From positions 1 to 64,000 of the forward strand of contig CANRPO010000008.1 in assembly GCA_947632515.1 (NCBI GenBank): a stretch of 64,000 nucleotides of DNA, in the 5' to 3' direction. Both the position numbers and the translations under genes were made by a program. Below, in pieces: positions 52,695 to 60,659 of this stretch. The notes under the pieces were generated by a model that worked only from the letters and a program-made list of their open reading frames with translations, had not been told where the DNA came from and searched no databases. Source of the stretch: an uncultured Lachnospiraceae bacterium. GTDB lineage: Bacteria > Bacillota > Clostridia > Lachnospirales > Lachnospiraceae. Within the stretch, counting starts at the first letter, position 1; each line of letters begins with the position of its first letter.

Positions 52695-54245
52695 TTAGAA
52701 CACTTTCAGGTACCGCTCATAGTCTTTGTAGGTGACGGTTACCCAGCCCGCATCGTAGTTGAATCCGATCTCCATGCCAAGCGGCGTGTAGAACGCGATA
52801 ATATCGTCGGATTCAAAGTAACTCGTGATCTCCTGATCGGTCATGGAAGTCAGATAAGCGATCTCTCCGTTCTGCTCATCGCTCCTCTGTCTGAAATCCA
52901 CGGAGAAATCATCGTTCACATTGATAAGGCTCCGATTGTCCAGCACAACGCCGTTTTCCATATCAATGTTCAGACTGAAAAGATAGTAATCTGCGACCTG
53001 ACCGCCGTTGTCATAATCCAGATACACTCTCTCCTCAAAGACAACGCTCATCTTCTCCTCGTCCATGTAGGTCACATACGCCGTTCCGTCCACGGTGATA
53101 TTTAAGTCCTCGTCCGCATCGTCGGCCACGCTCTTCAGGAAATCGACCTCCTCCATGATCGTCCCGTTCAGGTTATCCAAATTCGGCACATCGTCCCCGG
53201 CGATCACGGGATAGGTGATGTAGACCGATTTGCCGCCCGCCTGTTCCCCACCGTAGGCGTACTCGTCGAAATCCACGATGTAGGACAGATCCCGGCGCAG
53301 ATCGTCATGCAGATCGTAATATTCGCCGCTGTGGTCTTCGCCGTAATAATCGTCATCATACCCGTAGCCGTCGTAGGGATCGCCGTCTTCTCCATAGCCG
53401 CCGCCATAGGGGAAGTCGCTTTCGCCGTAATCGCCGTCATCATAGGAGCCGTCGTCATGATGCGCGCCCCAGCCGTCGTCGTCATAGTCGAAATCATACT
53501 CTTCCCGGTCGATATGCCTGCTGTCCCTGCTCTCCGCGACATACTGCGTCAGCTTGTATACCAACGCAACGGAGGCGCAGAGGAAGAGGACTATGACCAC
53601 GATAACGATGCCGATGATCAGGCCGTTCTTATTCTTCTTAGGCGGCGTCGCATAGGGGCTGTACGGACTGTTGCAGGTATTTCCGCCGGAGCCGCTGCCG
53701 TAAGCGTTGTTCCAATAGGGATTCCTGTTGTATGCGCCGTTGTTGTATACGCCGCTGTTGTAAGGCCCGTTATTGTACCGGCCGCCGTAAGGATCTCCCT
53801 GACTGCCGCTTGGCGGAACCTGCCCGCCGTAAGGGGCGCCTCCGCCGTACGGAGAATTGTTGTTGTACGGTTCGCTGTTACTGCTGCCGCCATATGGAGC
53901 GTTACCGCCGTATGCATTGTTGCCGCCGTACTGATTGAAATACGGCCCGCCGCCCGGCGGCGTCTGTCCGCCGTAAGAGCCATCCCCATACTGCCCCCTA
54001 TACGGATTGTTGTACGGTGCGGGGGTACGCTCCGCAGCGTTTTGCGCCGATGCGCTCTCAACGATGACGTCCTCCGCCGAAACCTTCTCTGCGGCCGTCT
54101 CCTCCGCATGCGCATTCTCCGATGAAACCGGGTAAACGTCAGGTGTGTTGTAGATTTCCCCGCTGTTCTCCGACACATAGCCGCCGGAGGAATCGTCCGC
54201 CCCTTTATCGCCGTCATGATTGTCAAACTGATCCCACTGACTCAT
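52695..54245 (-). CDS. Single-pass membrane protein with Gly/Tyr/Asn-rich repeats and DUF3298-like outer domain
   Basis: A 516-residue protein of unknown function. Residues 1-205 are hydrophilic and low in complexity, with many copies of NPY-, PYGG- and YNNG-type motifs. One membrane helix spans about 208-230 after a KKNKN stop signal, placing the repeats in the cytoplasm. Residues 237-320 are very acidic and rich in Asp, Tyr and Gly. The C-terminal part (about 335-516) is folded and recalls the DUF3298/PdaC-type domains found outside Firmicute cells. AAGGTG precedes the start. It follows cinA by 40 bases and probably ends that operon. The repeats could drive self-association, but this is a guess. 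Confidence 0.7.
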   Translation of the reverse strand: MSQWDQFDNHDGDKGADDSSGGYVSENSGEIYNTPDVYPVSSENAHAEETAAEKVSAEDVIVESASAQNAAERTPAPYNNPYRGQYGDGSYGGQTPPGGGPYFNQYGGNNAYGGNAPYGGSSNSEPYNNNSPYGGGAPYGGQVPPSGSQGDPYGGRYNNGPYNSGVYNNGAYNRNPYWNNAYGSGSGGNTCNSPYSPYATPPKKNKNGLIIGIVIVVIVLFLCASVALVYKLTQYVAESRDSRHIDREEYDFDYDDDGWGAHHDDGSYDDGDYGESDFPYGGGYGEDGDPYDGYGYDDDYYGEDHSGEYYDLHDDLRRDLSYIVDFDEYAYGGEQAGGKSVYITYPVIAGDDVPNLDNLNGTIMEEVDFLKSVADDADEDLNITVDGTAYVTYMDEEKMSVVFEERVYLDYDNGGQVADYYLFSLNIDMENGVVLDNRSLINVNDDFSVDFRQRSDEQNGEIAYLTSMTDQEITSYFESDDIIAFYTPLGMEIGFNYDAGWVTVTYKDYERYLKVF

Positions 54246-54285
54246 CTCTTACACCTTATCCTTCTCTCATCTGCATAATCGGTAT

Positions 54286-55557
54286 CTATTTTTCCTTGCC
54301 GCCGAAGGTCACTTCACTGTAATACTGCAGGATGCACTCCCGAAGCATGGTCAGCGCTGCGGAGACTGTGTTCTCTCTGATCTTGGCGCGGCCGCCGCTG
54401 AAATGATATTCCCTGACTGAGATATTGCCGCGGACGTCGCAGGCGATATACACAAGCCCTACAGGTTTCTGCGCCGTGCCTCCGTCGGGTCCTGCGATCC
54501 CCGTAATGCCGACCGTAACGTCGGCCTTGGAGACAAGCGCCGCTCCCTTGGCCATCTCCCGCGCAGTCTCCTCGCTCACCGCGCCGTGCTTGGCGAGCAG
54601 GCTCTTCTTGACGCCCAGCAGACGGCGTTTCGCCTTGTTGGAGTAGGTGACGAATCCACCCTTGAACACGTCGGACACCCCCGACACGTTGACAAGTCTC
54701 GCCGCCAGCATGCCGCCGGTGCAGGATTCCGCGGTCACAAGAGACAGTTTGTTTGCCAGCAGCAGATCGACCACCGCCTTCTCCAGCGTCACTTCATCGT
54801 CCGTCGTGTACACATGACTGCCGAACCGCCCTTTCAATTCCTTGACCATGGGTTTGACCAGTTTCTTTGCGGCCTTCTCATTCTCAGCCCCGGCAGTCAC
54901 CCGCAAGTGCACCTCGCCCGTCTTGGCGTAGGTCGCTATGGTGGGATTGGTCTGTCCGTCGATCAGATCCTTCACCATCGTCTCCGCCTTGCTCTCTCCG
55001 ACGCCGCATATCTTCACGGTCTGCGAATAGATCACGCTGTCCTGCAGCTTGGCGAGATAGGGGATGATGGACGTCTCAAACATCGGGATCAGCTCGTTTG
55101 GCGGCCCCGGCATCAGCACGACATGCTTGCCGTTCTCAGCCATAATGATCCCGGGCGCCGTACCGTTCGGGTTGTTCACCACGATGCAGTCCTCCGGCAC
55201 CATCGCCTGTTTCCAGTTGTTGTCGGTGATCTCCAGTCCTCTCTTTTCAAAAAAAGTGCGGATCGCAGTTTTGCTCTCCTCGTGGAGATACAGGCTCTTC
55301 CCCATCACCTTCGCGGCCACTTCCTTCGTCAGATCGTCCTGCGTCGGCCCCAAGCCCCCGGAGATGAGCAGAATATCGGCTCTGGACAACGCCGTCCTGA
55401 TCGTCTCGTACAGTCTCCCTTCATTGTCGCCGACCACATCCTGATAGTAGCACGCAAGCCCAAGCCCCGCGCATTTCTCGGATAAGTACGCCGCGTTCGT
55501 GTTTACGATATTGCCGAGCAAAATCTCTGTTCCGACCGAAATCAATTCTACAACCAT
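54286..55557 (-). CDS. cinA: CinA, nicotinamide-nucleotide amidohydrolase family
   Basis: The 423-residue protein joins an N-terminal MoCF-like domain (VELISVGTEILLGNIVNTN, SGGLGPTQDD, MPGPPNE), an ADP-ribose/NAD-cofactor pyrophosphatase in this family, to a C-terminal PncC domain (about 255-415, AESCTGGMLAARL and GITGIAGPDGG) that deamidates NMN. The ATG at 55557 is preferred to 55578, since GGATGGTGAG lies before the later one. It follows pgsA by 43 bases in a conserved pgsA-cinA order seen next to recA in many Firmicutes; here recA is 5 kb away. Confidence 0.93.
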   Translation of the reverse strand: MVVELISVGTEILLGNIVNTNAAYLSEKCAGLGLACYYQDVVGDNEGRLYETIRTALSRADILLISGGLGPTQDDLTKEVAAKVMGKSLYLHEESKTAIRTFFEKRGLEITDNNWKQAMVPEDCIVVNNPNGTAPGIIMAENGKHVVLMPGPPNELIPMFETSIIPYLAKLQDSVIYSQTVKICGVGESKAETMVKDLIDGQTNPTIATYAKTGEVHLRVTAGAENEKAAKKLVKPMVKELKGRFGSHVYTTDDEVTLEKAVVDLLLANKLSLVTAESCTGGMLAARLVNVSGVSDVFKGGFVTYSNKAKRRLLGVKKSLLAKHGAVSEETAREMAKGAALVSKADVTVGITGIAGPDGGTAQKPVGLVYIACDVRGNISVREYHFSGGRAKIRENTVSAALTMLRECILQYYSEVTFGGKEK

Positions 55558-55600
55558 ATTCTCACCATCCTGCGTCATCTATGCTGTTGTTTTGCTCTTC

Positions 55601-56134
55601 CTACTTTGTGTCCTTCATGACGTCCCTGTTTTTCACAAGATAATCCGCCAGCGATACCACCGTCAGCACCAGCGCCGCCCACATCACGACGTCCGTGAGC
55701 AGGGAAAGCGCCGCAATATCCGCGATCATCAGACAGATCATGACCATCTGAAAAGTGGTCTTGAACTTGCCCCAATAGCTGGCGGCGATGACCACCCCGT
55801 TGTCCGACGCGATCAGGCGGAACCCGCTGATGATAAACTCTCTGGCAATGATCACGATAACGATCCACGCGGGGATGCGCCCCAGCGCCACCAGACAGAT
55901 GAGCGCGGAGCACACCAGCAGCTTATCCGCAAGCGGGTCCATAAATTTCCCGAAGTTCGTCACCAGACCGTACTTGCGCGCGATCTTGCCGTCCAGCAGA
56001 TCCGTCAGACTGGCAATGATAAAAATCGCCAGCGCGATCCACTTGTCGTATGGTGTTATGTCAACCAATAAGAACGCCACAAAAAAAGGAATCAGTATCA
56101 CACGAAACATTGTCAGTTTATTCGGCAGATTCAT
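55601..56134 (-). CDS. pgsA: CDP-diacylglycerol-glycerol-3-phosphate 3-phosphatidyltransferase
   Basis: Makes phosphatidylglycerol phosphate at the membrane, the committed step to acidic phospholipids. The 177-residue protein has about five membrane segments and the CDP-alcohol phosphotransferase motif DLLDGKIARKYGLVTNFGKF, followed by MDPLADK, containing the metal-binding Asp residues. The ATG at 56134 is chosen because GGAGAG is well spaced. It overlaps the end of rimO by 17 bases and so is coupled to it. Confidence 0.95.
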   Translation of the reverse strand: MNLPNKLTMFRVILIPFFVAFLLVDITPYDKWIALAIFIIASLTDLLDGKIARKYGLVTNFGKFMDPLADKLLVCSALICLVALGRIPAWIVIVIIAREFIISGFRLIASDNGVVIAASYWGKFKTTFQMVMICLMIADIAALSLLTDVVMWAALVLTVVSLADYLVKNRDVMKDTK

Positions 56135-57461
56135 CTTCCAACTCTCCAATCAGATCGTATTCGTAGGACGAGGTGATCCTCACGCTGACGAAATCGCCCG
56201 TCATCAGGTTCCTGTCCGTATTGATAAACAAAAATCCGTCCACATTCGGCGCGTCCTTGTAGGTGCGCGCCACATAGGCGTCCTCGTCGGCCACTTTGCC
56301 CTCGACCATAGCCGTCACGATCTTTCCGGCCATTTTCCCGGCAGCCTCAAAGGCGATCTCCTGCTGCAGCTCCATGATCTGCGCCCGGCGCTCCTCCTTG
56401 ACCTTTTCCGGGATCTGCCCCGGCATATCCGCCGCAGGCGTCCCTTCCTCCTGCGAGTAGGGGAACACGCCCAGCCTGTCAAATTCCATCTGACCGACGA
56501 AGTCCAACAGCTCCCCGTGATCTTCCTCCGTCTCCCCGGGAAAACCCGTGATCAGCGTCGTCCGCAGGCAGATGTCAGGTATCTCACGCCGCAACTTCTC
56601 TATGATATGCTGCAGTTGGTTCCTGTCTGTCCTGCGCCCCATCTTCCGCAAGATTCCGTCGGCCGCGTGCTGGATTGGCAGATCAAGATAGCGGCAGATC
56701 TTCTCCTCGGCACGCATCGTTTCGATCAGTTCGTCGTCGATCTCTTCGGGATAACAGTACAGGAGCCTGATCCACCGAATGCCTTCTATCCTGCACAGGG
56801 CCCGCAGCAGCTCGGGCAGCGCCTTATGCCCGTAGAGATCTTTGCCGTAAACCGTCGTCTCCTGCGCCACGAGGATCAGCTCTTTCACGCCCTGCCCCGC
56901 CAGCTCCCGCGCCTCGCGCAGAAGATCTTCCATCGGCACGCTGCGGTAGCCTCCGCGCACCTTCGGAATGATGCAGTAGGTACAGCGCTTGTCGCAGCCC
57001 TCCGCGATCTTCAGATAAGCGAAATGCCCGCCCGTCGTCACGATGCGCCGCACGCCGGTCAGAGGTCTTTCCTCCAGACTCTTGTAGTGGTTCCTGCTGT
57101 CGCCGCGCGCCGTTTCCTCCAGAACCCTGACCACCTCGTCGATGGCCGTGGTCCCCAGAATGGCGTCCACCTCCGGGATCTCCTTCTGAATCTCCTCGCG
57201 GTAACGTTCGGCCAGACACCCCGCCACGATCAGCGCCTCAACAGCGCCGCTCTTTCTAAGTTCCGCCATCTCCAGGATGGTATTGATACTCTCCTCCTTG
57301 GCGTCCCCGATAAAGCAGCAGGTGTTGACGACCACGACGTCGGCCTCCCGCTCATCGTCCGTAAATTCGTATCCGCTCTCCCGCAGCATGCCGAGCATCA
57401 TCTCGGAATCCACCAGGTTCTTGTCGCAGCCCAGCGATACGAACAAAATCTTTTTTGTCAT
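56118..57461 (-). CDS. rimO: Ribosomal protein S12 methylthiotransferase RimO
   Basis: Radical-SAM enzyme that methylthiolates an Asp of ribosomal protein S12. The 447-residue protein has the N-terminal UPF0004 domain with three cluster cysteines (SLGCDKN, TCCFI, AGCLAERY), the radical-SAM motif CDKRCTYCIIP near 155 and a C-terminal TRAM domain. The GCDKNLVDSE start distinguishes RimO from MiaB. It overlaps trpD by 4 bases (ATGA) and pgsA by 17, within one operon. Confidence 0.96.
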   Translation of the reverse strand: MTKKILFVSLGCDKNLVDSEMMLGMLRESGYEFTDDEREADVVVVNTCCFIGDAKEESINTILEMAELRKSGAVEALIVAGCLAERYREEIQKEIPEVDAILGTTAIDEVVRVLEETARGDSRNHYKSLEERPLTGVRRIVTTGGHFAYLKIAEGCDKRCTYCIIPKVRGGYRSVPMEDLLREARELAGQGVKELILVAQETTVYGKDLYGHKALPELLRALCRIEGIRWIRLLYCYPEEIDDELIETMRAEEKICRYLDLPIQHAADGILRKMGRRTDRNQLQHIIEKLRREIPDICLRTTLITGFPGETEEDHGELLDFVGQMEFDRLGVFPYSQEEGTPAADMPGQIPEKVKEERRAQIMELQQEIAFEAAGKMAGKIVTAMVEGKVADEDAYVARTYKDAPNVDGFLFINTDRNLMTGDFVSVRITSSYEYDLIGELEDESAE

Positions 57462-58468
57462 TGATTAGAATACTCCACCAGCTTGTTAAGCGTCTCCATG
57501 GCCTTGCCGGAGTCGATCGTCTCCGCGGCGAGTTTCATCCCCTCCCCGATGGATGCGGCGATCTTGCCCGCATACAGGGCCGCGCCCGCGTTGAGAAGGA
57601 CAATGTCTCGTTTCGGTCCTCTGTCCGCGCCGCTTAAAATATCTTTCGTGATGCGCGCGTTCGTCTCGCCGTCGCCCCCTGTGATGTCCTCCGCTGTGGC
57701 GCGCTTTAAGCCGAACTGCTCAGGCGTGATCGTGTAGACCGTGACCACGTCGTCCTTGATCTCCGCTATGGTCGTCTCGCTGACCGTGGAGATCTCATCC
57801 ATACCGTTTGCGCCCGAAACCACCATGCCGCTCTCCACGCCAAGGTGCATCAGAGCCGTGGCGATAGGCTCGCACAGCGCCTGATCGTACACGCCGATCA
57901 GCATACACTTCGCGCCCGAAGGGTTCGCCATAGGCCCCAATATATTGAAAATAGAACGAATGCCCATCTCACTTCTCGCCTGCCCCACATACTTCATAGA
58001 CCGGTTAAAGGCGGGCGCGAACATGAACCCGATACCCACTTCCTCCACACATTTCTCCACCACGTCAATATTCGGCGTAATGTTGACGCCCAGCGCCTCC
58101 AGCACGTCCCCCGCGCCGGACTTGGAAGAGATCGCGCGGTTGCCGTGTTTTGCCACCGGAAGTCCCGCAGCCGCGACGACAAAAGCGGAGGTCGTCGAAA
58201 TATTGAAAGTGTAGGCATAGTCGCCGCCCGTTCCGACGAAATCAATATACATCGGCAGATTGGGGTGTATATGCGCCGCCTTCTCCTTCAACACGCTGGC
58301 GCTGCCGATGATCTCATCGATGGTCTCCCCCTTCATGCGCAGCGCGGTCAGATAGGCGCCGATCTGCGCCTGCGTCGCCTCACCGCTCAGCATGAGCTCC
58401 ATAACGCGCGCCGCCTCCTCGACGGACAGATTCTTTCTCTCGCTTACAGCCTTAATCGCACTTTTCAT
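57458..58468 (-). CDS. trpD: Anthranilate phosphoribosyltransferase
   Basis: Joins anthranilate with PRPP in tryptophan synthesis. The 336-residue protein has the family motifs DFVGTGGDYAYTFNIST (PRPP site), VAKHGNRAISSKSGAGDVLEALG (anthranilate site) and MVVSGANGMDEIS. No other trp gene is nearby; it lies between rpoZ and rimO, overlapping rpoZ by 17 bases and rimO by 4. Its ribosome site AGAGGAAG is embedded in the Glu-rich end of rpoZ. The location is unusual and may mean that it is a stranded copy or has a related function; the motifs look intact. Confidence 0.9.
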   Translation of the reverse strand: MKSAIKAVSERKNLSVEEAARVMELMLSGEATQAQIGAYLTALRMKGETIDEIIGSASVLKEKAAHIHPNLPMYIDFVGTGGDYAYTFNISTTSAFVVAAAGLPVAKHGNRAISSKSGAGDVLEALGVNITPNIDVVEKCVEEVGIGFMFAPAFNRSMKYVGQARSEMGIRSIFNILGPMANPSGAKCMLIGVYDQALCEPIATALMHLGVESGMVVSGANGMDEISTVSETTIAEIKDDVVTVYTITPEQFGLKRATAEDITGGDGETNARITKDILSGADRGPKRDIVLLNAGAALYAGKIAASIGEGMKLAAETIDSGKAMETLNKLVEYSNQ

Positions 58469-58709
58469 CTTCCTCTTCCTCTTCTTCGCTCAATATTTTT
58501 ACCTTGCCCTGATACAGCTCCTCCACCGCGACGGAGAGCGGTTTCTTGCCTCTGCATTCCACCAGTTCCTCGTCCCCGGCGATGATCTGTCTGGCCCGCT
58601 TGGACGTGGCCATCACGATGGAGTATCTGCTGTTTACCACAGGATCCTCCCCTTCCTCCACGCCGCTGTTTACCACATTGATCAGGTCTGCATAAGATGG
58701 ATGTAACAT
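58452..58709 (-). CDS. rpoZ: RNA polymerase omega subunit
   Basis: Small core-polymerase subunit that aids assembly of the beta-prime subunit. The 85-residue protein begins MLHPSYADLINVVN and contains YSIVMATSKRARQI, the omega signature, and a Glu-rich tail that is common in Clostridia. Its start overlaps the gmk stop by one base (TAATG). The gmk-rpoZ order is conserved in many bacteria. Confidence 0.95.
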   Translation of the reverse strand: MLHPSYADLINVVNSGVEEGEDPVVNSRYSIVMATSKRARQIIAGDEELVECRGKKPLSVAVEELYQGKVKILSEEEEEEDEKCD

Positions 58710-59332
58710 TATTTTTCTCCTTCCAATTCCGTTCTGATATTTTCGATAAACTCCCGGTTCCTTGCGGGAGTGTTATGCGCTGCCTTGATGATCTCATGGA
58801 GCTGCCTTGTACACGTCTCCAGATCGTCGTTGACTACGATATAATCGTAGTTTTCAATTCCTTCCGCCTCTTTCACGGCGCGGCGCATCCGCTTTTGAAT
58901 GACCTCCTCCGTCTCCGTGCCTCTGCCCTCCAGCCTGCGGCGAAGTTCTCCTGCGCTCGGCGGCATCACAAAGAGGAGCAGCGCGTCGCCGTACTGTTTC
59001 TTGATCTTGAGCGCGCCCTGGATCTCGATCTCCAGGATCACGTCCTTACCCTCCGCGAGCTGACGTTCCACATACTCTCTCGGCGTGCCGTAATAGTTGT
59101 CGCAGTAGCAGGCGTACTCGATCAGGCCGTCCTCCGCGATCTTCTGCTCGAACTGTTCCTTTTGCAGGAAAAAGTATTCCCTGCCGTCCTCCTCGCCCGG
59201 TCTGGGCGCTCTGGTGGTGGCCGATACGGACAGCACGTAGCCGTCGTAGTCCTCCAGCAGTTTGTTTACCAAAGTCCCTTTGCCCGCTCCCGAAAACCCG
59301 GAAACCACTATCAAAATCCCTCTACGTCTCAT
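58709..59332 (-). CDS. gmk: Guanylate kinase
   Basis: Phosphorylates GMP to GDP. The 207-residue protein has the P-loop SGFSGAGKGT, the GMP-binding SATTRAPRPGEEDGREYFF segment and the EIEIQGA strand. It overlaps remA by 11 bases and rpoZ by one. The order remA-gmk-rpoZ downstream of yicC is typical of Firmicutes. The length is normal. Confidence 0.97.
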   Translation of the reverse strand: MRRRGILIVVSGFSGAGKGTLVNKLLEDYDGYVLSVSATTRAPRPGEEDGREYFFLQKEQFEQKIAEDGLIEYACYCDNYYGTPREYVERQLAEGKDVILEIEIQGALKIKKQYGDALLLFVMPPSAGELRRRLEGRGTETEEVIQKRMRRAVKEAEGIENYDYIVVNDDLETCTRQLHEIIKAAHNTPARNREFIENIRTELEGEK

Positions 59333-59582
59333 CTGTATCTCCGCCTTCCGTCTGCGCTCTGCCCGAGATCGTCTCCGGCAACAGCGCCGACAACACGATC
59401 TGGCTGTTCTCCATCACCAACACCGCCTTCGTCTTGCGCCCCTGCGTGGCGTCGATCGCCATGCCCGTCTCCTTCGCCTTCTGCACCATGCGTTTCACGG
59501 GTGCGGAGTCGGGACTCACGATGGCGATGATCTTGCCCGTGTTCACCACATTGCCAAATCCTATATGGATCAGTTTTCCCAT
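59322..59582 (-). CDS. remA: RemA-family DNA-binding regulator (DUF370)
   Basis: The 86-residue protein (MGKLIHIGFGNVVNTGKIIAIVSPDSAP) belongs to the RemA/DUF370 family, whose Bacillus member activates biofilm matrix genes and whose ring-shaped oligomers bind DNA. The ATG at 59582 gives the standard start, with GAGAGG seven bases ahead. It lies 36 bases after yicC and overlaps gmk, as in many Firmicutes. Targets in this organism are unknown. Confidence 0.92.
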   Translation of the reverse strand: MGKLIHIGFGNVVNTGKIIAIVSPDSAPVKRMVQKAKETGMAIDATQGRKTKAVLVMENSQIVLSALLPETISGRAQTEGGDTDET

Positions 59583-59618
59583 GCGACCGCCTCTCTTTCG
59601 TGACGGCATCTATGCCCT

Positions 59619-60497
59619 CTACTCGATATTCTGGATCTGCTCGCGCACCTTCTCGATCTCCGTCTTCAGCTCGATGGCGCGGTTCGAGATCTCCAGATCG
59701 TTGGCTTTCGACAGGATCGTATTCGCCTCGCGGTTCATCTCCTGCGCGATAAAATCCAGCTTGCGCCCGATGCTGCCTCCCTGAACGAGATTCTCTCTGG
59801 TCGTCTCGATATGGCTGCGCAGGCGCACCAGCTCCTCATCCACGCACACCTTGTCCGCAAAGATCGTGACCTCCATCAGCAGACGGCTCTCGTCCACCTT
59901 CACGTCGTCGATCAGTTCCTTTACCTTTTCTTCCAGCTTCTGCCTGTACTCTGCGATGATCTGCGGGGAACGCTCCGCGATATAATCGACGTGCGCCAGC
60001 ATACCGTCCAGCTTGCCGATCAGATCGTCCCTGAGGTTCTCGCCCTCCTTGATCCTCGTCTTCACAAACTTCTCCGCCGCATCCCTGATCGCCTCGTCCA
60101 AGAGCAGCCACAACTCTTCCTCGTCCGTGGTCTGCTCCTCCATGCTGAACACCTCGGGATAACGCGACAGCGTGGACACGCGAATATCGTTGTCAAGCGC
60201 AAAATCTTCCGCCATCTGTGCGAGATACCTCATGTACTCGGCCGCCAGCTCTCTGTTGTACTTCAAGCACACATTGGACTCCGTGAGATCCTCGTAGGTG
60301 ATAAAGATGTCCACCTTTCCTCTCTGGATATAATTTTTCAACTCGTTTCTGATCGCCGCCTCGAAGAAATTCAGTTTCTTCGGCATCTTGATGTTGACGT
60401 CAAGGTATCTGTGGTTGACGGATTTCATCTCCACGGTGATCTTCCGTTCCCCTTTTGCGATCTCCGATCTGCCAAAACCGGTCATGCTCTTTATCAT
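59619..60497 (-). CDS. yicC: YicC-family endoribonuclease
   Basis: The 292-residue protein starts MIKSMTGFGRSE and has the YicC_N domain and the C-terminal DUF1732 domain (QEMNREANTILSKA near the end, with acidic metal-binding residues). Family members cut RNA and affect stress responses. The ATG at 60497 is set by family alignment and a GGCGAG site; the longer open frame upstream is not used. It is the first gene of the operon running through remA, gmk, rpoZ, trpD, rimO, pgsA and cinA. Confidence 0.94.
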   Translation of the reverse strand: MIKSMTGFGRSEIAKGERKITVEMKSVNHRYLDVNIKMPKKLNFFEAAIRNELKNYIQRGKVDIFITYEDLTESNVCLKYNRELAAEYMRYLAQMAEDFALDNDIRVSTLSRYPEVFSMEEQTTDEEELWLLLDEAIRDAAEKFVKTRIKEGENLRDDLIGKLDGMLAHVDYIAERSPQIIAEYRQKLEEKVKELIDDVKVDESRLLMEVTIFADKVCVDEELVRLRSHIETTRENLVQGGSIGRKLDFIAQEMNREANTILSKANDLEISNRAIELKTEIEKVREQIQNIE

Positions 60498-60563
60498 AAT
60501 CGTATTCTCGCCTTTCCTGTGTGGCACCTCACATGCGGCATCATGCCTGTGCGTACAGATTTT

Positions 60564-60592
60564 ATTATAGAATAATTGTATAGAGTAGTCAA
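60564..60592 (-). promoter_or_regulatory. Predicted promoter of the yicC operon
   Basis: On the minus strand TTGACT (60587-60592), 17 bp, TATAAT (60564-60569), 67 bases before the yicC start. This is the strongest sigma-A match in the region. Confidence 0.8.
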
Positions 60593-60597
60593 GAAAG

Positions 60598-60626
60598 TTG
60601 CAAGTTAAGTATGGGTGATGTAAGAT
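60598..60626 (+). promoter_or_regulatory. Predicted promoter of rqcH
   Basis: TTGCAA (60598-60603), 17 bp, TAAGAT (60621-60626), back to back with the yicC promoter and about 33 bases before the rqcH start. Confidence 0.6.
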
Positions 60627-60659
60627 AATAAATATCTTTTGGAAAGGATATGACCGACC

